From UBA6107 sp034430175 (lineage in GTDB: Bacteria; Chloroflexota; Anaerolineae; Anaerolineales; Anaerolineaceae): a stretch of DNA of 64,000 nucleotides. Of the stretch, positions 52,756-61,514 are shown piece after piece; positions within the stretch are counted from its first letter, which is position 1; each line of letters begins with the position of its first letter. A program made the translations under genes and the position numbers. The notes under the pieces were generated by a model. It did not search any database and had not been told where the DNA came from. It saw nothing but the letters and a program-made list of their open reading frames with translations. The stretch is from contig DAOUFI010000014.1 of assembly GCA_034430175.1 (NCBI GenBank), forward strand, positions 1 to 64,000, read 5' to 3'.

Positions 52756-54326
52756 TGCTCACATTTTTACCCCTCTTCTTGTTACTCTTGATTGTGCTGT
52801 TGGTGGAGATAATCTCACGCAGCAAGTTGAACATTGGAAACCAGTGGCTAATTCTGATCCTGGCGGTCACGCTGGTTTTCGGGTCTACGATATTCTTAAG
52901 GGCTCATTTGCCAACACCAATCGTGATCTCAAATTGGTTGGAAGGCTCTGCGAACCAAATCGTTTTTCAACTAGACGATAAATCGTGGGTGTTCATATTT
53001 GGTTTGGTGGCATTTTTATCCGCGATGATGTTCATTGATACAATCCATCTGCACGAACGTTCCAACCTTCGTTCTTGGTCGAGGATTATTCTCCTTTTTT
53101 GCATGGGCGTTTTGGGAGCACTAGCCAACAGTTTGATGGCGTTCATTCTTGTCTGGACGATTATTGATGTGGTTGAGTTAATCGTCCACATAACAGGAAC
53201 AGGTGGTTTTTCTGTCAGTGATCAATCAGTGATTGTATTTTTCGCGCATCTGATTGGAACTTTCTTGATCTTACCAGTACTTGTCTCTCAATCCACTGGA
53301 ACGGCTGTTCTTTCCGAATTATCTTTGGCACCACAGAATGTCACTTTATTGATTCTTTCTTCAGCTTTGCGGATGCCAGTCTACGATGGCAAGAACTTAT
53401 CCAAAGAGAAGGAACCGATCGATAAAGCCTTGCAGTCTTTACGGCAGATTCTTTTTCCATATTTGGCAATGGTCTTGCTAGCTAGATTGCCCGAGTTTAG
53501 TTCATTGAACGGATTTCCATTGATGATTCTTATTCTGGCTTCCTGCATTGTGATAGTTGCCTCATTTTCAGGTTTTGATCAAAAAAATAACAAGAACGCC
53601 TTAATGGTTTTTTCCGGATTATCGGTCATTTCTGTTTTGCGAGGTGACGCGGAAGGTGTTATTGGTTGGGCAATATTGATGTTGGTTTTATTAGGACTCC
53701 CTCAGATATTTACCTATCAAAAAATGGGCTTCATCCCGATGATTGCATTGATCGGCTTTTCAGCAATAGGTTTACCGATCTCGATATCGAATTCTTCAAT
53801 ATTGAGTCTGAGTCATGGGCCATTGTCATTTTTTAATATTTTTATTTGGATTGGATTGGCATACATGTTGGGTGGTATGATCCAGAACTTAATTAAGCCC
53901 TCTAAAGAGAAAGAGCCAGAGGCTTGGATGATTGTCCTATACACAATTGGCGTCGTGATTATCTCTTTTCTGCCTTGGTTTCCTGGTTTCTGGGGGGTAA
54001 AGAGTGCTGACAGGAACCCGTTTTTATGGCAGTCGATCGTGATTTTTGTTATTGCATTCACGATCATCCTGATCAGAACCAATGACCTCATCCGCGAAAA
54101 ATGTATGAAGTGGTTACCTCCAAGAATCCAAAGAGGACTGATAAATGGATACAGAAGTCCTGACCGGGCAGCATCAGTATATCGTTTGGTTGATATACTT
54201 TACGAAATCATTCAACAAGGAATTAATACGATCAATAAAGTCCTTGAAGGTGAAGGTGGTTTGCTCTGGGCTTTTGTATTGCTCGTGTTGCTCTTATCGC
54301 TCTTGATGAGCATGGTGGGTGGATAA
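52755..54326 (+). CDS. Degenerate NuoL/MrpA-like membrane protein
   Basis: This 523-residue protein with about 13-14 helices has a layout and some segments (ALANSLMAFILVWTIIDVVEL, SLRQILFPYLAMVLLARLPEF) that resemble complex-I/Mrp antiporter subunits. The hallmark PxHxWLPxA block is replaced by RMPVYDGKNLSKEKEPID, and I find no equivalent of the channel lysine. A C-terminal helix pair extends past the usual core. It is the first of three overlapping membrane genes. The assignment rests on weak similarity. Confidence 0.55.
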   Translation: MLTFLPLFLLLLIVLLVEIISRSKLNIGNQWLILILAVTLVFGSTIFLRAHLPTPIVISNWLEGSANQIVFQLDDKSWVFIFGLVAFLSAMMFIDTIHLHERSNLRSWSRIILLFCMGVLGALANSLMAFILVWTIIDVVELIVHITGTGGFSVSDQSVIVFFAHLIGTFLILPVLVSQSTGTAVLSELSLAPQNVTLLILSSALRMPVYDGKNLSKEKEPIDKALQSLRQILFPYLAMVLLARLPEFSSLNGFPLMILILASCIVIVASFSGFDQKNNKNALMVFSGLSVISVLRGDAEGVIGWAILMLVLLGLPQIFTYQKMGFIPMIALIGFSAIGLPISISNSSILSLSHGPLSFFNIFIWIGLAYMLGGMIQNLIKPSKEKEPEAWMIVLYTIGVVIISFLPWFPGFWGVKSADRNPFLWQSIVIFVIAFTIILIRTNDLIREKCMKWLPPRIQRGLINGYRSPDRAASVYRLVDILYEIIQQGINTINKVLEGEGGLLWAFVLLVLLLSLLMSMVGG

Positions 54327-54907
54327 TGCAAAATTGGCTGAACCTCATTCCCATCTTTTTTATCTTGCTTACCTCGTTGGTAATTTGCTTGGGAACCAGT
54401 TGGCGATCCATTTTGGTTGCAATGGCAATCATGGTCTTTGGCCTTTTTTTCTTATATCTACAAATTTGGGATATATTCATGACTGGCGCAAAACTAATTA
54501 CCGGATGGATGTGTGCTGCTATTCTGTCATTTACTACAGCGTATCAGAGCAACGTGGAGGAGATTGGTATTACTCCAAAACGGTTATTTAAAATCATGGC
54601 ACTGATCATGGTTTGGATGGTGGCTTATGTGATTTCGTCCCGGATCAACGATTTATTTGGTGTTAGTCCCGAAATCGCATTTACAGCGTTGGCGCTTATT
54701 GGCAGTGGTTTACTGCAACTTGGATTTTCATCGCAAACTTTCACGGTGATTGTTGGTATTCTGATTTTCTTTTTTGGCTTTGAAATTCTGTTTGCCGACC
54801 TGGAAAATTCCATTTTGGTCAACGCAATGATCCTTGCGGTTGACCTTCTGGTTGCTTTTGTTGGGGCGTATCTGATCACAATCACCAGACAAGAGGCAAA
54901 CGAATGA
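54326..54907 (+). CDS. Small multi-helix membrane protein (HyfE/NuoK-like position)
   Basis: This 193-residue protein has about six hydrophobic segments and few charged residues: a central Glu-Glu (NVEEIGITPKR) and acidic residues near the end (EILFADLENS). I recognise no firm family, but a short subunit between two large antiporter-like ones is the arrangement of HyfE or MrpC/NuoK. It overlaps the gene before by one base (TAATG) and the next by four (ATGA), so all three are translationally coupled. Confidence 0.5.
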   Translation: MQNWLNLIPIFFILLTSLVICLGTSWRSILVAMAIMVFGLFFLYLQIWDIFMTGAKLITGWMCAAILSFTTAYQSNVEEIGITPKRLFKIMALIMVWMVAYVISSRINDLFGVSPEIAFTALALIGSGLLQLGFSSQTFTVIVGILIFFFGFEILFADLENSILVNAMILAVDLLVAFVGAYLITITRQEANE

Positions 54908-56295
54908 GCGCTCCTGTCATTTGGATTGTTATTCCGTTCATCGCCGCCCTGGTTTTATGGTTCCTGCAGGATAAGCGACGATTGAGTCTACTGATATCAG
55001 TTGGCCTCAGCTTTCTTCTGGGGTTACTCGCTTTATTCCAAAATATTAATTCTGCTTTTCGAATCGGATCGGTTGTAATCAATATTCCTTCCACGATGAC
55101 CATTTTGGGTCGAAATTTCATTCTGGGAAATGATGACCGAATTTTTCTCGCATTCATTTTTCTTTCAATGGTGTTTTGGTGTTTTTCCGCACAAGCGGTT
55201 GGTACATCTTCCAAGTTCATACCGATCAGTTTTGCAGTTGTTTCGTTTTTGATAGCGGCATTGGCTGTGGAACCTTTCCTTTACTCAGCAATCTTTGTTG
55301 AATTGGCAGTTATAGTATGTCTTCCAATTTTAGTGAAACGCGGGAAACCTGTCGGTAAAGGGATTCTGAGATTCTTGATTTTTCAGAGTCTTGCCATGCC
55401 ATTTATTTTATTGGCAGGATGGATCCTCTCAGGAGTACAAACCAGTTTTTCAGATTTGCGTCAACTTTATCTGGCCGCATTGTTCCTCGGACTTGGTTTC
55501 GCCTTTTGGTTGGGTATCTTTCCCTTCCATTTCTGGATACCGGAATTTTGCGAAGAGAATGATTTCTTTGCGAACGGGTTTGTTCTAAGCATCTTTCCCG
55601 CATCGATCATATTAATCATGCTTGACTTCATTAATGGTCTGACCTGGTTGCGTGATTCAGCTTTTCTGGTTCCAGTCCTACGAGTTTGTGGAACACTAAT
55701 GATCGCAACTGGCGGTATCTGGGCAGCCATGCAGAAGAACCTACGCAGAGTCATTGGATACGTCGCAATCTTGCAGACTGGATTTTTGCTTGTTGACATC
55801 AGTCTACAAACTGAGCTGGGGACAAAACCCTTTTATTTTTCGATATTGAGCCGCGGCCTTGAGATGGGGTTATTGATTCTAGCGCTCAAAATTTTGCAAG
55901 GGGAAGATCAGGAGATCAACTTATCCAATATTGATGGGAAATTCAAAGAATATCCCCTGGCAACCATTGGACTGTTGGTGGGCATGTTTTCCAGTGCTGG
56001 TTTACCACTGTTAGCCTCGTTTCCTTCCCGGGTGATCTTGTTTACAAGCCTGACCGATACTCCAAACATAATCTATTGGAATTTGGCAGGTTGTATTGCG
56101 GTATTGCTGATCACTTGTAGCATTCTACGCCACTTTTTTGGGGGAAGAATAAGTCATGGTTCATTGCAGGAAACAAGGTTGCAGGAATTGTTGATCGGTG
56201 CTGGATTGATCATCATCTTAATCATTGGGGTTTTCCCATCCGTAATAAATCAAACACTATGGAGTAAAATATCGGTCTTACTTACTATGAAGTAA
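54904..56295 (+). CDS. NuoN/MrpD-like proton-translocating-type subunit lacking the channel lysine
   Basis: This 463-residue protein has about 13-14 helices. GFAFWLGIFPFHFWIPEFCEEN aligns with the antiporter hallmark GxxxKxxxxPFHxWLPDAH, which supports the family, but Trp stands where the proton-channel Lys is expected. FVELAVIVCLPIL may carry the helix-5 Glu. KNLRRVIGYVAILQTGFLLV matches the conserved helix-10 segment. No hydrogenase or NADH-dehydrogenase peripheral subunits are nearby. Confidence 0.68.
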   Translation: MSAPVIWIVIPFIAALVLWFLQDKRRLSLLISVGLSFLLGLLALFQNINSAFRIGSVVINIPSTMTILGRNFILGNDDRIFLAFIFLSMVFWCFSAQAVGTSSKFIPISFAVVSFLIAALAVEPFLYSAIFVELAVIVCLPILVKRGKPVGKGILRFLIFQSLAMPFILLAGWILSGVQTSFSDLRQLYLAALFLGLGFAFWLGIFPFHFWIPEFCEENDFFANGFVLSIFPASIILIMLDFINGLTWLRDSAFLVPVLRVCGTLMIATGGIWAAMQKNLRRVIGYVAILQTGFLLVDISLQTELGTKPFYFSILSRGLEMGLLILALKILQGEDQEINLSNIDGKFKEYPLATIGLLVGMFSSAGLPLLASFPSRVILFTSLTDTPNIIYWNLAGCIAVLLITCSILRHFFGGRISHGSLQETRLQELLIGAGLIIILIIGVFPSVINQTLWSKISVLLTMK

Positions 56296-56337
56296 GATTA
56301 ATCGGTTATGATTAGAGAAACTCATTAAGGATGATCT

Positions 56338-57513
56338 ATGGAACTCGATGAGATCGAAAAGAAAATTGAATGGTTGGAGTCTGAAAGAAAGAAGACCAAT
56401 CAGCAGGTGAAAGAATACAAGAATCGTATCGCTGAACTTGAGGCAACGATTGACGCGCAGCAGCAAAAAATACTGGTGCTGGAAAAGGATATTAAATCCT
56501 CGGTGAATGTAAGCAATCGCCTGACCCAGATGGATGAGGCAATTGAGAAGAACCAGACCGAGGTGATGAAAACCCTTGATAGTTTTGAGAAGAAACACGC
56601 CAGTCAAATAAGAGCTTCTGAAAAACAGCTAAAAGCCGAGGTGGCTCAATTGGCTGGGAAGTTCTCAGAAATTCAGGGGTATGTACCTGTGTTTTCAGAA
56701 GTACGGAAAAATCTACAGAATCGGATTGATGAAGAAAACCGCCTCGCTCAGCGAATGGATGTTTACGAAAAACAATCCGACGAAATCAAGGATACTTTAA
56801 ACCAGTTCTTGCAAAATAGTAAACGTACAATGGACGACATGCAATTGGAATACAAGCGGATATCTGATCTTCAGGTTGAATTGGCGGCCATTAGAAAACG
56901 GTTGGATGAAGAACGCAACCGTTCTGAAGTTTCGATAGAAGCTTTGAAAAAGGTTGAAGCTCGGATCAACAGTATTGAAGCTGGAGAAGTCGAGCGGAAA
57001 CAAAACCAGGCTTCGTTTTATGAGAAAATTTCTCTTGCCCAAGTGGAACGTGATAACCAGTGGAAAATTTGGCAGGAACGGTTTACCGAGATCAATAGCA
57101 TGGGTGATAATTTTAAATCGAAGATGGATTCTCTTGAATCTACTCATCTGGCCATCAAAAAATCTCAGGCGGAGCTCGATGACGTCAATATGAGGTTTGA
57201 CCGCAGGATTAATGAATTAACTGAGATGCATAGACTATCTGAGGAGAGATTCCGTCAGGAATGGATTTCCTTTAGGAATGAAGATCAGAAACGCTGGACG
57301 AATTACACGCTAACTCTGGAAGAAAAAGAGCAGGATGATACCCGGCAAATGGCCAAGCTGATCGATCGGATTGAATCATTAGAAGATGCTGCTCAAGAAG
57401 CCAGAGATACACTTGAATTAATTAATGAGGAGACGGATAAACGTCTGAAAGCATTCACTTCTGTGTTGCATGACCTGATGGAATCGTTTAACCAGACATT
57501 TAACATCCGCTAA
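56338..57513 (+). CDS. Long coiled-coil protein
   Basis: This 391-residue protein is almost wholly helical and charged, with heptad patterns from residue 1 to about 380 (EIEKKIEWLESERKKTNQQV at the start, RQMAKLIDRIESLEDAAQEA near the end). It has no membrane segment, signal or enzymatic motif. It may be structural or chromosome-associated, but no family is evident. It lies 42 bases after the antiporter-like trio in the same direction and ends just before the ribosomal-protein promoter. Confidence 0.7.
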   Translation: MELDEIEKKIEWLESERKKTNQQVKEYKNRIAELEATIDAQQQKILVLEKDIKSSVNVSNRLTQMDEAIEKNQTEVMKTLDSFEKKHASQIRASEKQLKAEVAQLAGKFSEIQGYVPVFSEVRKNLQNRIDEENRLAQRMDVYEKQSDEIKDTLNQFLQNSKRTMDDMQLEYKRISDLQVELAAIRKRLDEERNRSEVSIEALKKVEARINSIEAGEVERKQNQASFYEKISLAQVERDNQWKIWQERFTEINSMGDNFKSKMDSLESTHLAIKKSQAELDDVNMRFDRRINELTEMHRLSEERFRQEWISFRNEDQKRWTNYTLTLEEKEQDDTRQMAKLIDRIESLEDAAQEARDTLELINEETDKRLKAFTSVLHDLMESFNQTFNIR

Positions 57514-57528
57514 AGAAACGATATCGTA

Positions 57529-57557
57529 TTGACAGACTTGGACTCAGCCTGTATAAT
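57529..57557 (+). promoter_or_regulatory. Consensus promoter of rplU-rpmA-rpmE
   Basis: Perfect TTGACA (57529-57534) and perfect TATAAT (57552-57557) with 17 bases spacing, predicting a start near 57564. Confidence 0.92.
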
Positions 57558-57563
57558 ACGTTC

Positions 57564-57675
57564 TGCCTTGCCCCGGCGAGAGATGCTGGGGTAAGTTATT
57601 GTATCCCCAACTTCCCCGTGTACCGGCGTGTGAACGCGGGAAAACGGTGAAGTGAAGATTGGAGAGGATTTCAGG
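57564..57675 (+). promoter_or_regulatory. Structured leader of L21 operon
   Basis: The 110-base leader contains a hairpin CCCCGGC-GAGAGAT-GCTGGGG at 57571-57591 and a second GC-rich region at about 57612-57650. It then reaches GGAGAGGAT before the L21 ATG. Autogenous r-protein leaders are common, so this is a candidate regulatory RNA; no known motif was matched. Confidence 0.45.
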
Positions 57676-57993
57676 ATGAGGTACGCAATTGTTGAAAGTG
57701 GCGGTAAACAGTATACCGCCGTCGAAGGTTCCACAATTGAAGTGGACCTGTTGGACGTAGAGGTTGGCAAAAAAGTCGATCTCGATAAAGTGTTGTTGCT
57801 GGTCGATGATGACAAAATCAAAGTGGGCACCCCAACTGTTTCAGGCGCGAAAGTTGTTGCCAAAGTAAATGAACAGGTCAAGGGACCCAAGGTTGTAATC
57901 TTCAAGTACTCACCGAAGAAACGTATCCGCACCAAAACTGGGCACCGCCAGCAATACACCCAGCTTTCAATTGAAAAAATCAAAGTGGAGTAG
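57676..57993 (+). CDS. rplU: 50S ribosomal protein L21
   Basis: This 105-residue protein has MRYAIVESGGKQYTAVEG at the N-terminus, KVVIFKYSPKKRIRTKTGHR in the 23S-binding region and QQYTQLSIEKIKVE at the end. The start is the ATG of MRYAIVE; an open frame eight codons longer has no better ribosome site. It is the first gene of the L21-L27 operon. Confidence 0.97.
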   Translation: MRYAIVESGGKQYTAVEGSTIEVDLLDVEVGKKVDLDKVLLLVDDDKIKVGTPTVSGAKVVAKVNEQVKGPKVVIFKYSPKKRIRTKTGHRQQYTQLSIEKIKVE

Positions 57994-57998
57994 GACAA

Positions 57999-58262
57999 AT
58001 GGCTCATAAAAAAGGTGGTGGTTCCAGTCGTAACGGTCGCGACAGTAATGCACAGCGGCTTGGCGTAAAAAAATTCGCCGGCGAAGCAGTACTGTCTGGC
58101 AACATCCTTGTTCGCCAACGCGGCACCAAGATCAAACCCGGCTTGAATGTCAAGGTCGGCACCGACGATACCCTTTTTGCTGTCGCTGAAGGTGTTGTGG
58201 AATATGAAACACTTCCCACCGGTCAAAAACGGGTACATGTGAAACAGACCGAATCCAAATAA
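57999..58262 (+). CDS. rpmA: 50S ribosomal protein L27
   Basis: This 87-residue protein begins MAHKKGGGSSRNGRDSNAQR and has LGVKKFAGEAVLSGNILVRQ and RGTKIKPGLNV. The N-terminus reaches the peptidyl-transferase centre. It begins directly with AHKKG, so there is no Firmicutes-type cleavable extension. It is five bases after rplU. Confidence 0.98.
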   Translation: MAHKKGGGSSRNGRDSNAQRLGVKKFAGEAVLSGNILVRQRGTKIKPGLNVKVGTDDTLFAVAEGVVEYETLPTGQKRVHVKQTESK

Positions 58263-58328
58263 TCTGGTTTTTACATATCCGCCATTGCGCAATTGTAAAA
58301 ACAAACCGAAACAGGAAGGTCACGAAGA

Positions 58329-58805
58329 ATGAAAAAAGATATTCATCCCACATATTATTATGACGCAAAGGTTATTTGCGCCTGTGGAAATACATGGACA
58401 ACCGGTTCGACCAAGAAAGAGATCCGTACTGAGGTTTGCTCAAAATGCCATCCCTTCTTTACCGGGCAGCAACAGCGTTTGATTGATATTGAAGGTCAGG
58501 TCGATCGATTCTATAAGAAACTCCAGGCCCGTCAGGACTACGTTGATCAGAAGAACGCTCGTGAGACATCGAAGCTCTCTCTCGATCGCCCTGTGGCTGA
58601 GATCGGTCTTTCTGCCCGTGCGACTGAAGCACTGGTAAAAGCCGGAATGAACACAGTAGGTCAGGTTATCGAGAAACTCGGCGCCGGCGAAGCTGCTTTA
58701 CTTGAAATCGAAGGCTTCGGCCGCAAATCACTTATTGATATGAAAAAGAGTTTGCGGGCTCTTGGTTACAATCTCCCTGCTGCTGCTGACGACATTGCCG
58801 TCTAA
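58329..58805 (+). CDS. rpmE: 50S ribosomal protein L31 fused to an alpha-CTD-like domain
   Basis: In this 158-residue protein, residues 1-70 are a zinc-type L31 (Cys17, Cys19, Cys37, Cys40; KCHPFFTGQQQ). After a charged linker, residues 82-146 (LDRPVAEIGLSARATEALVK, MNTVGQVIEKLGAGE, LLEIEGFGRKSLIDMKKSL) match the helix-hairpin-helix C-terminal domain of RNA polymerase alpha (compare RPVDDLELTVRSANCL and NLGKKSLTEIK in E. coli). Normal L31 is about 70 residues. The tail may bind nucleic acid or a polymerase partner. Confidence 0.9.
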   Translation: MKKDIHPTYYYDAKVICACGNTWTTGSTKKEIRTEVCSKCHPFFTGQQQRLIDIEGQVDRFYKKLQARQDYVDQKNARETSKLSLDRPVAEIGLSARATEALVKAGMNTVGQVIEKLGAGEAALLEIEGFGRKSLIDMKKSLRALGYNLPAAADDIAV

Positions 58806-58820
58806 TTTTCATGATATTAG

Positions 58821-58853
58821 ATCAACCTCCGGATTTCCGGAGGTTGATTTTGT
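58821..58853 (+). terminator. Terminator of the ribosomal-protein operon
   Basis: ATCAACCTCCGG and CCGGAGGTTGAT enclose ATTT, followed by TTTGTT. Confidence 0.85.
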
Positions 58854-58938
58854 TAAGACGCATAATGCACAATTCGCTTGTGAAATTTGTCGGATATTGA
58901 TAATATGGGTTAAACAATTAACGGGATGGAGGATGTAA

Positions 58939-59511
58939 ATGGAGCATCACGCTGGGTCAATCGAGGTGGTTTGTGGTTCGATGTTTTGTGGAAAGACCGA
59001 TGAATTAATCCGGCGTTTACGCAGGGCAACCATCGCTCGACAAAAAGTGATTGTTTTCAAGCCTGCCATCGATAACCGTTACGATGAACAACGTGTTGCT
59101 TCTCATGCAGGGTCAACCTTTGATGCTATCCCGGTAGTCAATTCCAGCGATATCCTTAAGCAAATTTCAGATGATGTCACTGTCGTTGGTGTGGATGAGG
59201 CACAATTCTTTGACGAAGGGATCGTTGAAGTGGTCAGAGAATTGGCTGATAAGGGAATACGTGTGATTGTGGCCGGATTGGATCAAAACTTCAAGGGTGA
59301 ACCCTTTGGATGCATGCCTACCTTAATGGCCCTGGCCGAACGCGTGGACAAACTTCAAGCAATCTGTATGGTTTGCGGTGAGCCAGCCAGCCGAACGCAA
59401 CGACTGGTCAACGGGAAACCGGCACGTTATGATGATCCGATCATTATCGTTGGAGCATCAGAAATGTATGAGGCACGTTGCCGCAAGCATCACGTTGTCC
59501 CAAGAGATTAA
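58939..59511 (+). CDS. tdk: Thymidine kinase
   Basis: This 190-residue type-II thymidine kinase of pyrimidine salvage has P-loop CGSMFCGKTDEL (residues 12-23), VVGVDEAQFF (Walker B) and a zinc-binding pair CMVCGEPASRTQR. The lasso-loop region GKPARYDDPIIIVGASEMYEARC is intact. GGATGGAGGATG precedes the start. Confidence 0.95.
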   Translation: MEHHAGSIEVVCGSMFCGKTDELIRRLRRATIARQKVIVFKPAIDNRYDEQRVASHAGSTFDAIPVVNSSDILKQISDDVTVVGVDEAQFFDEGIVEVVRELADKGIRVIVAGLDQNFKGEPFGCMPTLMALAERVDKLQAICMVCGEPASRTQRLVNGKPARYDDPIIIVGASEMYEARCRKHHVVPRD

Positions 59512-59527
59512 TCTTATTGGAGTGCAA

Positions 59528-60085
59528 ATGCAAGATTACCATGAATTCCTCGCAGAGATCTTGATTCCTGAAGACAAGCTTCAGAGTCGCATTGCTGAAC
59601 TGGGAAAACAGATCAGCATTGATTATGCCGATTCAAATAAATTAATCCTGGTTTGCATCCTGCGTGGAGGGGTATTGTTTCTCACCGATTTGATGAGGAA
59701 GATATCGATCCCTCATGCTATCGAATTCATGGCGGTCTCTTCTTATGGGGTGGGTGGCAGAGAGAGTTCGGGTAGAGTACGCATCACGCTTGATTTGGGT
59801 GTAGATATTCGCGATCGGGATGTGATCATCGTTGAAGATATCATCGATAGCGGTCATACCATCGCAGCTGTACTGGATATGTTGTCTACTCGAAAACCAG
59901 CCAGTCTCTGTGTATGCACGCTTCTTGATAAAGTAGATCGACGTGAAGTTCCTGTGGCGGTCAAGTATACTGGTTTTTCGATCGAAAATAAATTTGTCTT
60001 CGGTTATGGACTGGATATCGATGATTATTATCGAAACCTACCATTTATCGGAGTCGTGGATTTGAATAAATATCAGGCTGGTTAG
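59528..60085 (+). CDS. hpt: Hypoxanthine phosphoribosyltransferase
   Basis: This 185-residue purine-salvage enzyme makes IMP or GMP from base and PRPP. ILVCILRGGVLFLTDLM is the pyrophosphate loop, VIIVEDIIDSGHTI the PRPP-binding motif, and VGYGLDxDDYYRNLP (here FGYGLDIDDYYRNLP) the C-terminal signature. The start is the ATG 16 bases after tdk with TTGGAG upstream; a longer open frame running back into tdk is spurious. Confidence 0.95.
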   Translation: MQDYHEFLAEILIPEDKLQSRIAELGKQISIDYADSNKLILVCILRGGVLFLTDLMRKISIPHAIEFMAVSSYGVGGRESSGRVRITLDLGVDIRDRDVIIVEDIIDSGHTIAAVLDMLSTRKPASLCVCTLLDKVDRREVPVAVKYTGFSIENKFVFGYGLDIDDYYRNLPFIGVVDLNKYQAG

Positions 60086-61482
60086 TGCAAAATATTTCGC
60101 AATTACTTTCGCAAGAAATCAAAGACCTGGTTGGATTAAAACAAGAGGGACAAAAAATTTACCTGGTCGGCGGTGCTATCCGCGATTTTTACGTCGGGCG
60201 AAAGAACCAGGACGTGGATATCTTATGTAATTTCGACACACGATTGATTGCGAGAAGGTTCGCGGATACGCAAAGGGGTGATTATTTCGTAATGGACGCT
60301 CGCAGGAATATTTCACGCGTGATCATTCCTGGAAAATCGGGGAAAAGGATCTTTGATTTCGCGCGCCTGCGGGCAACTGACCTTGAGGGTGACCTGAGAG
60401 CGCGAGATTTTACCATCAATGCGATGGCGCTCGATTTAGATGAACCTTACCGGATCATCGATCCACTACACGGTAAAGCTGACCTGGAACGAAGTATATT
60501 GCGTAGTTGTTCCCTAACAAGTTTTAAAGATGATCCGGTCAGGATCGTACGTGCGTTCCGCTATAGTCATTTACTGAATTTAAAAATCGAGGATCAAACC
60601 TTATCCATCTTGAAAGAGGCAATTCCGTTACTAAAAAGTGTATCGATAGAACGAAAACGCGACGAGTTGTTTAAAATTTTGGATCTTCTCGATAGCGAGA
60701 ATGCAGTCAAACAACTTTTCGAATTAAAGATCCATCGATGGATCGATTTGCCTGAAAAAATTAAATATGATCAGTTTGGAAAAGAATTCATTTACCTAAA
60801 ATCAATATTTTGTGAAATTTCTAATTTCTCTTCTGAAAAAGTCGAAACGAATGGTCTATTCCAAACAAAAATAAAATTGAGAGACCAGACCGCCGAACAG
60901 CTTCACGCTTTTGTAACGAAGAAGAATTCATCGGATAGAAATGAACGACAGTTAATCTTTTTATCCGTGATTTTGAGTTCACTGAACTCAAGCGAAGCAA
61001 AAGATGTCGCATCCCGATTGCTCTTATCGAGGGAAGAAATCGACAAGATCGGGTTAATCAAACAGCGCATCGGAGTCAAAGAATTATGGGAAACGAGACG
61101 TCTTCCGAGTGATCGCGAGTTGTATCATTATTTTCGGGTGAATGGAGAATCAGGTATTGACATTGCCCTGATAATTATGGCCGAGCTATGGTCTGGAAGA
61201 ATGGGGATTGGTCAATCGGATGATCTGGATCTTGCGCAGACAATTTGTGAGCATACGATTGCATTTTGGTTTGAGAAGCCGAATGTGGCACATCCGGTTC
61301 TTCTTTTAAATGGCAATGACCTGATGGTTAATTTTGATCTGATACCTGGACCTTTGGTGGGAGAGTTGATTGAAGGGCTACGAGAAGAGCAAGCAGCTGG
61401 CAGTATTCAAACAAGAAGCGAAGCGATGGAATGGGTGGAAAAACGACTTACGGGAATTTCGGCAAGAAATAGTTGGGAATAA
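60085..61482 (+). CDS. cca: CCA-adding enzyme / poly(A)-polymerase-family nucleotidyltransferase
   Basis: This 465-residue protein has a class-II nucleotidyltransferase head: LVGGAIRDFYVGRKNQDVDI has the G-G/S and D-x-D catalytic motifs (Asp43, Asp45). DLRARDFTINAMALDL, DDPVRIVRAFRYS and the RNA-binding RRDE-like ERKRDELFKIL follow. The C-terminal half is a divergent helical domain. CCA addition is plausible because tRNA-Glu here lacks an encoded CCA, but poly(A) polymerase cannot be excluded. The start is a GTG overlapping the hpt stop by one base. Confidence 0.85.
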   Translation: MQNISQLLSQEIKDLVGLKQEGQKIYLVGGAIRDFYVGRKNQDVDILCNFDTRLIARRFADTQRGDYFVMDARRNISRVIIPGKSGKRIFDFARLRATDLEGDLRARDFTINAMALDLDEPYRIIDPLHGKADLERSILRSCSLTSFKDDPVRIVRAFRYSHLLNLKIEDQTLSILKEAIPLLKSVSIERKRDELFKILDLLDSENAVKQLFELKIHRWIDLPEKIKYDQFGKEFIYLKSIFCEISNFSSEKVETNGLFQTKIKLRDQTAEQLHAFVTKKNSSDRNERQLIFLSVILSSLNSSEAKDVASRLLLSREEIDKIGLIKQRIGVKELWETRRLPSDRELYHYFRVNGESGIDIALIIMAELWSGRMGIGQSDDLDLAQTICEHTIAFWFEKPNVAHPVLLLNGNDLMVNFDLIPGPLVGELIEGLREEQAAGSIQTRSEAMEWVEKRLTGISARNSWE

Positions 61483-61514
61483 CAAAAAGGCCATTGAAAA
61501 GTAGCCTTTTTGTT
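61481..61514. terminator. Bidirectional terminator
   Basis: AACAAAAAGGC and GCCTTTTTGTT form a perfect 11-pair stem around 12 bases and overlap the stop of cca. It serves cca and the convergent response regulator. Confidence 0.85.

Noticed and set aside
59378..59527. N-terminal extension of hpt overlapping tdk
   Set aside because: The extra 50 residues are an out-of-frame reading of tdk; the ATG at 59528 matches the family N-terminus.
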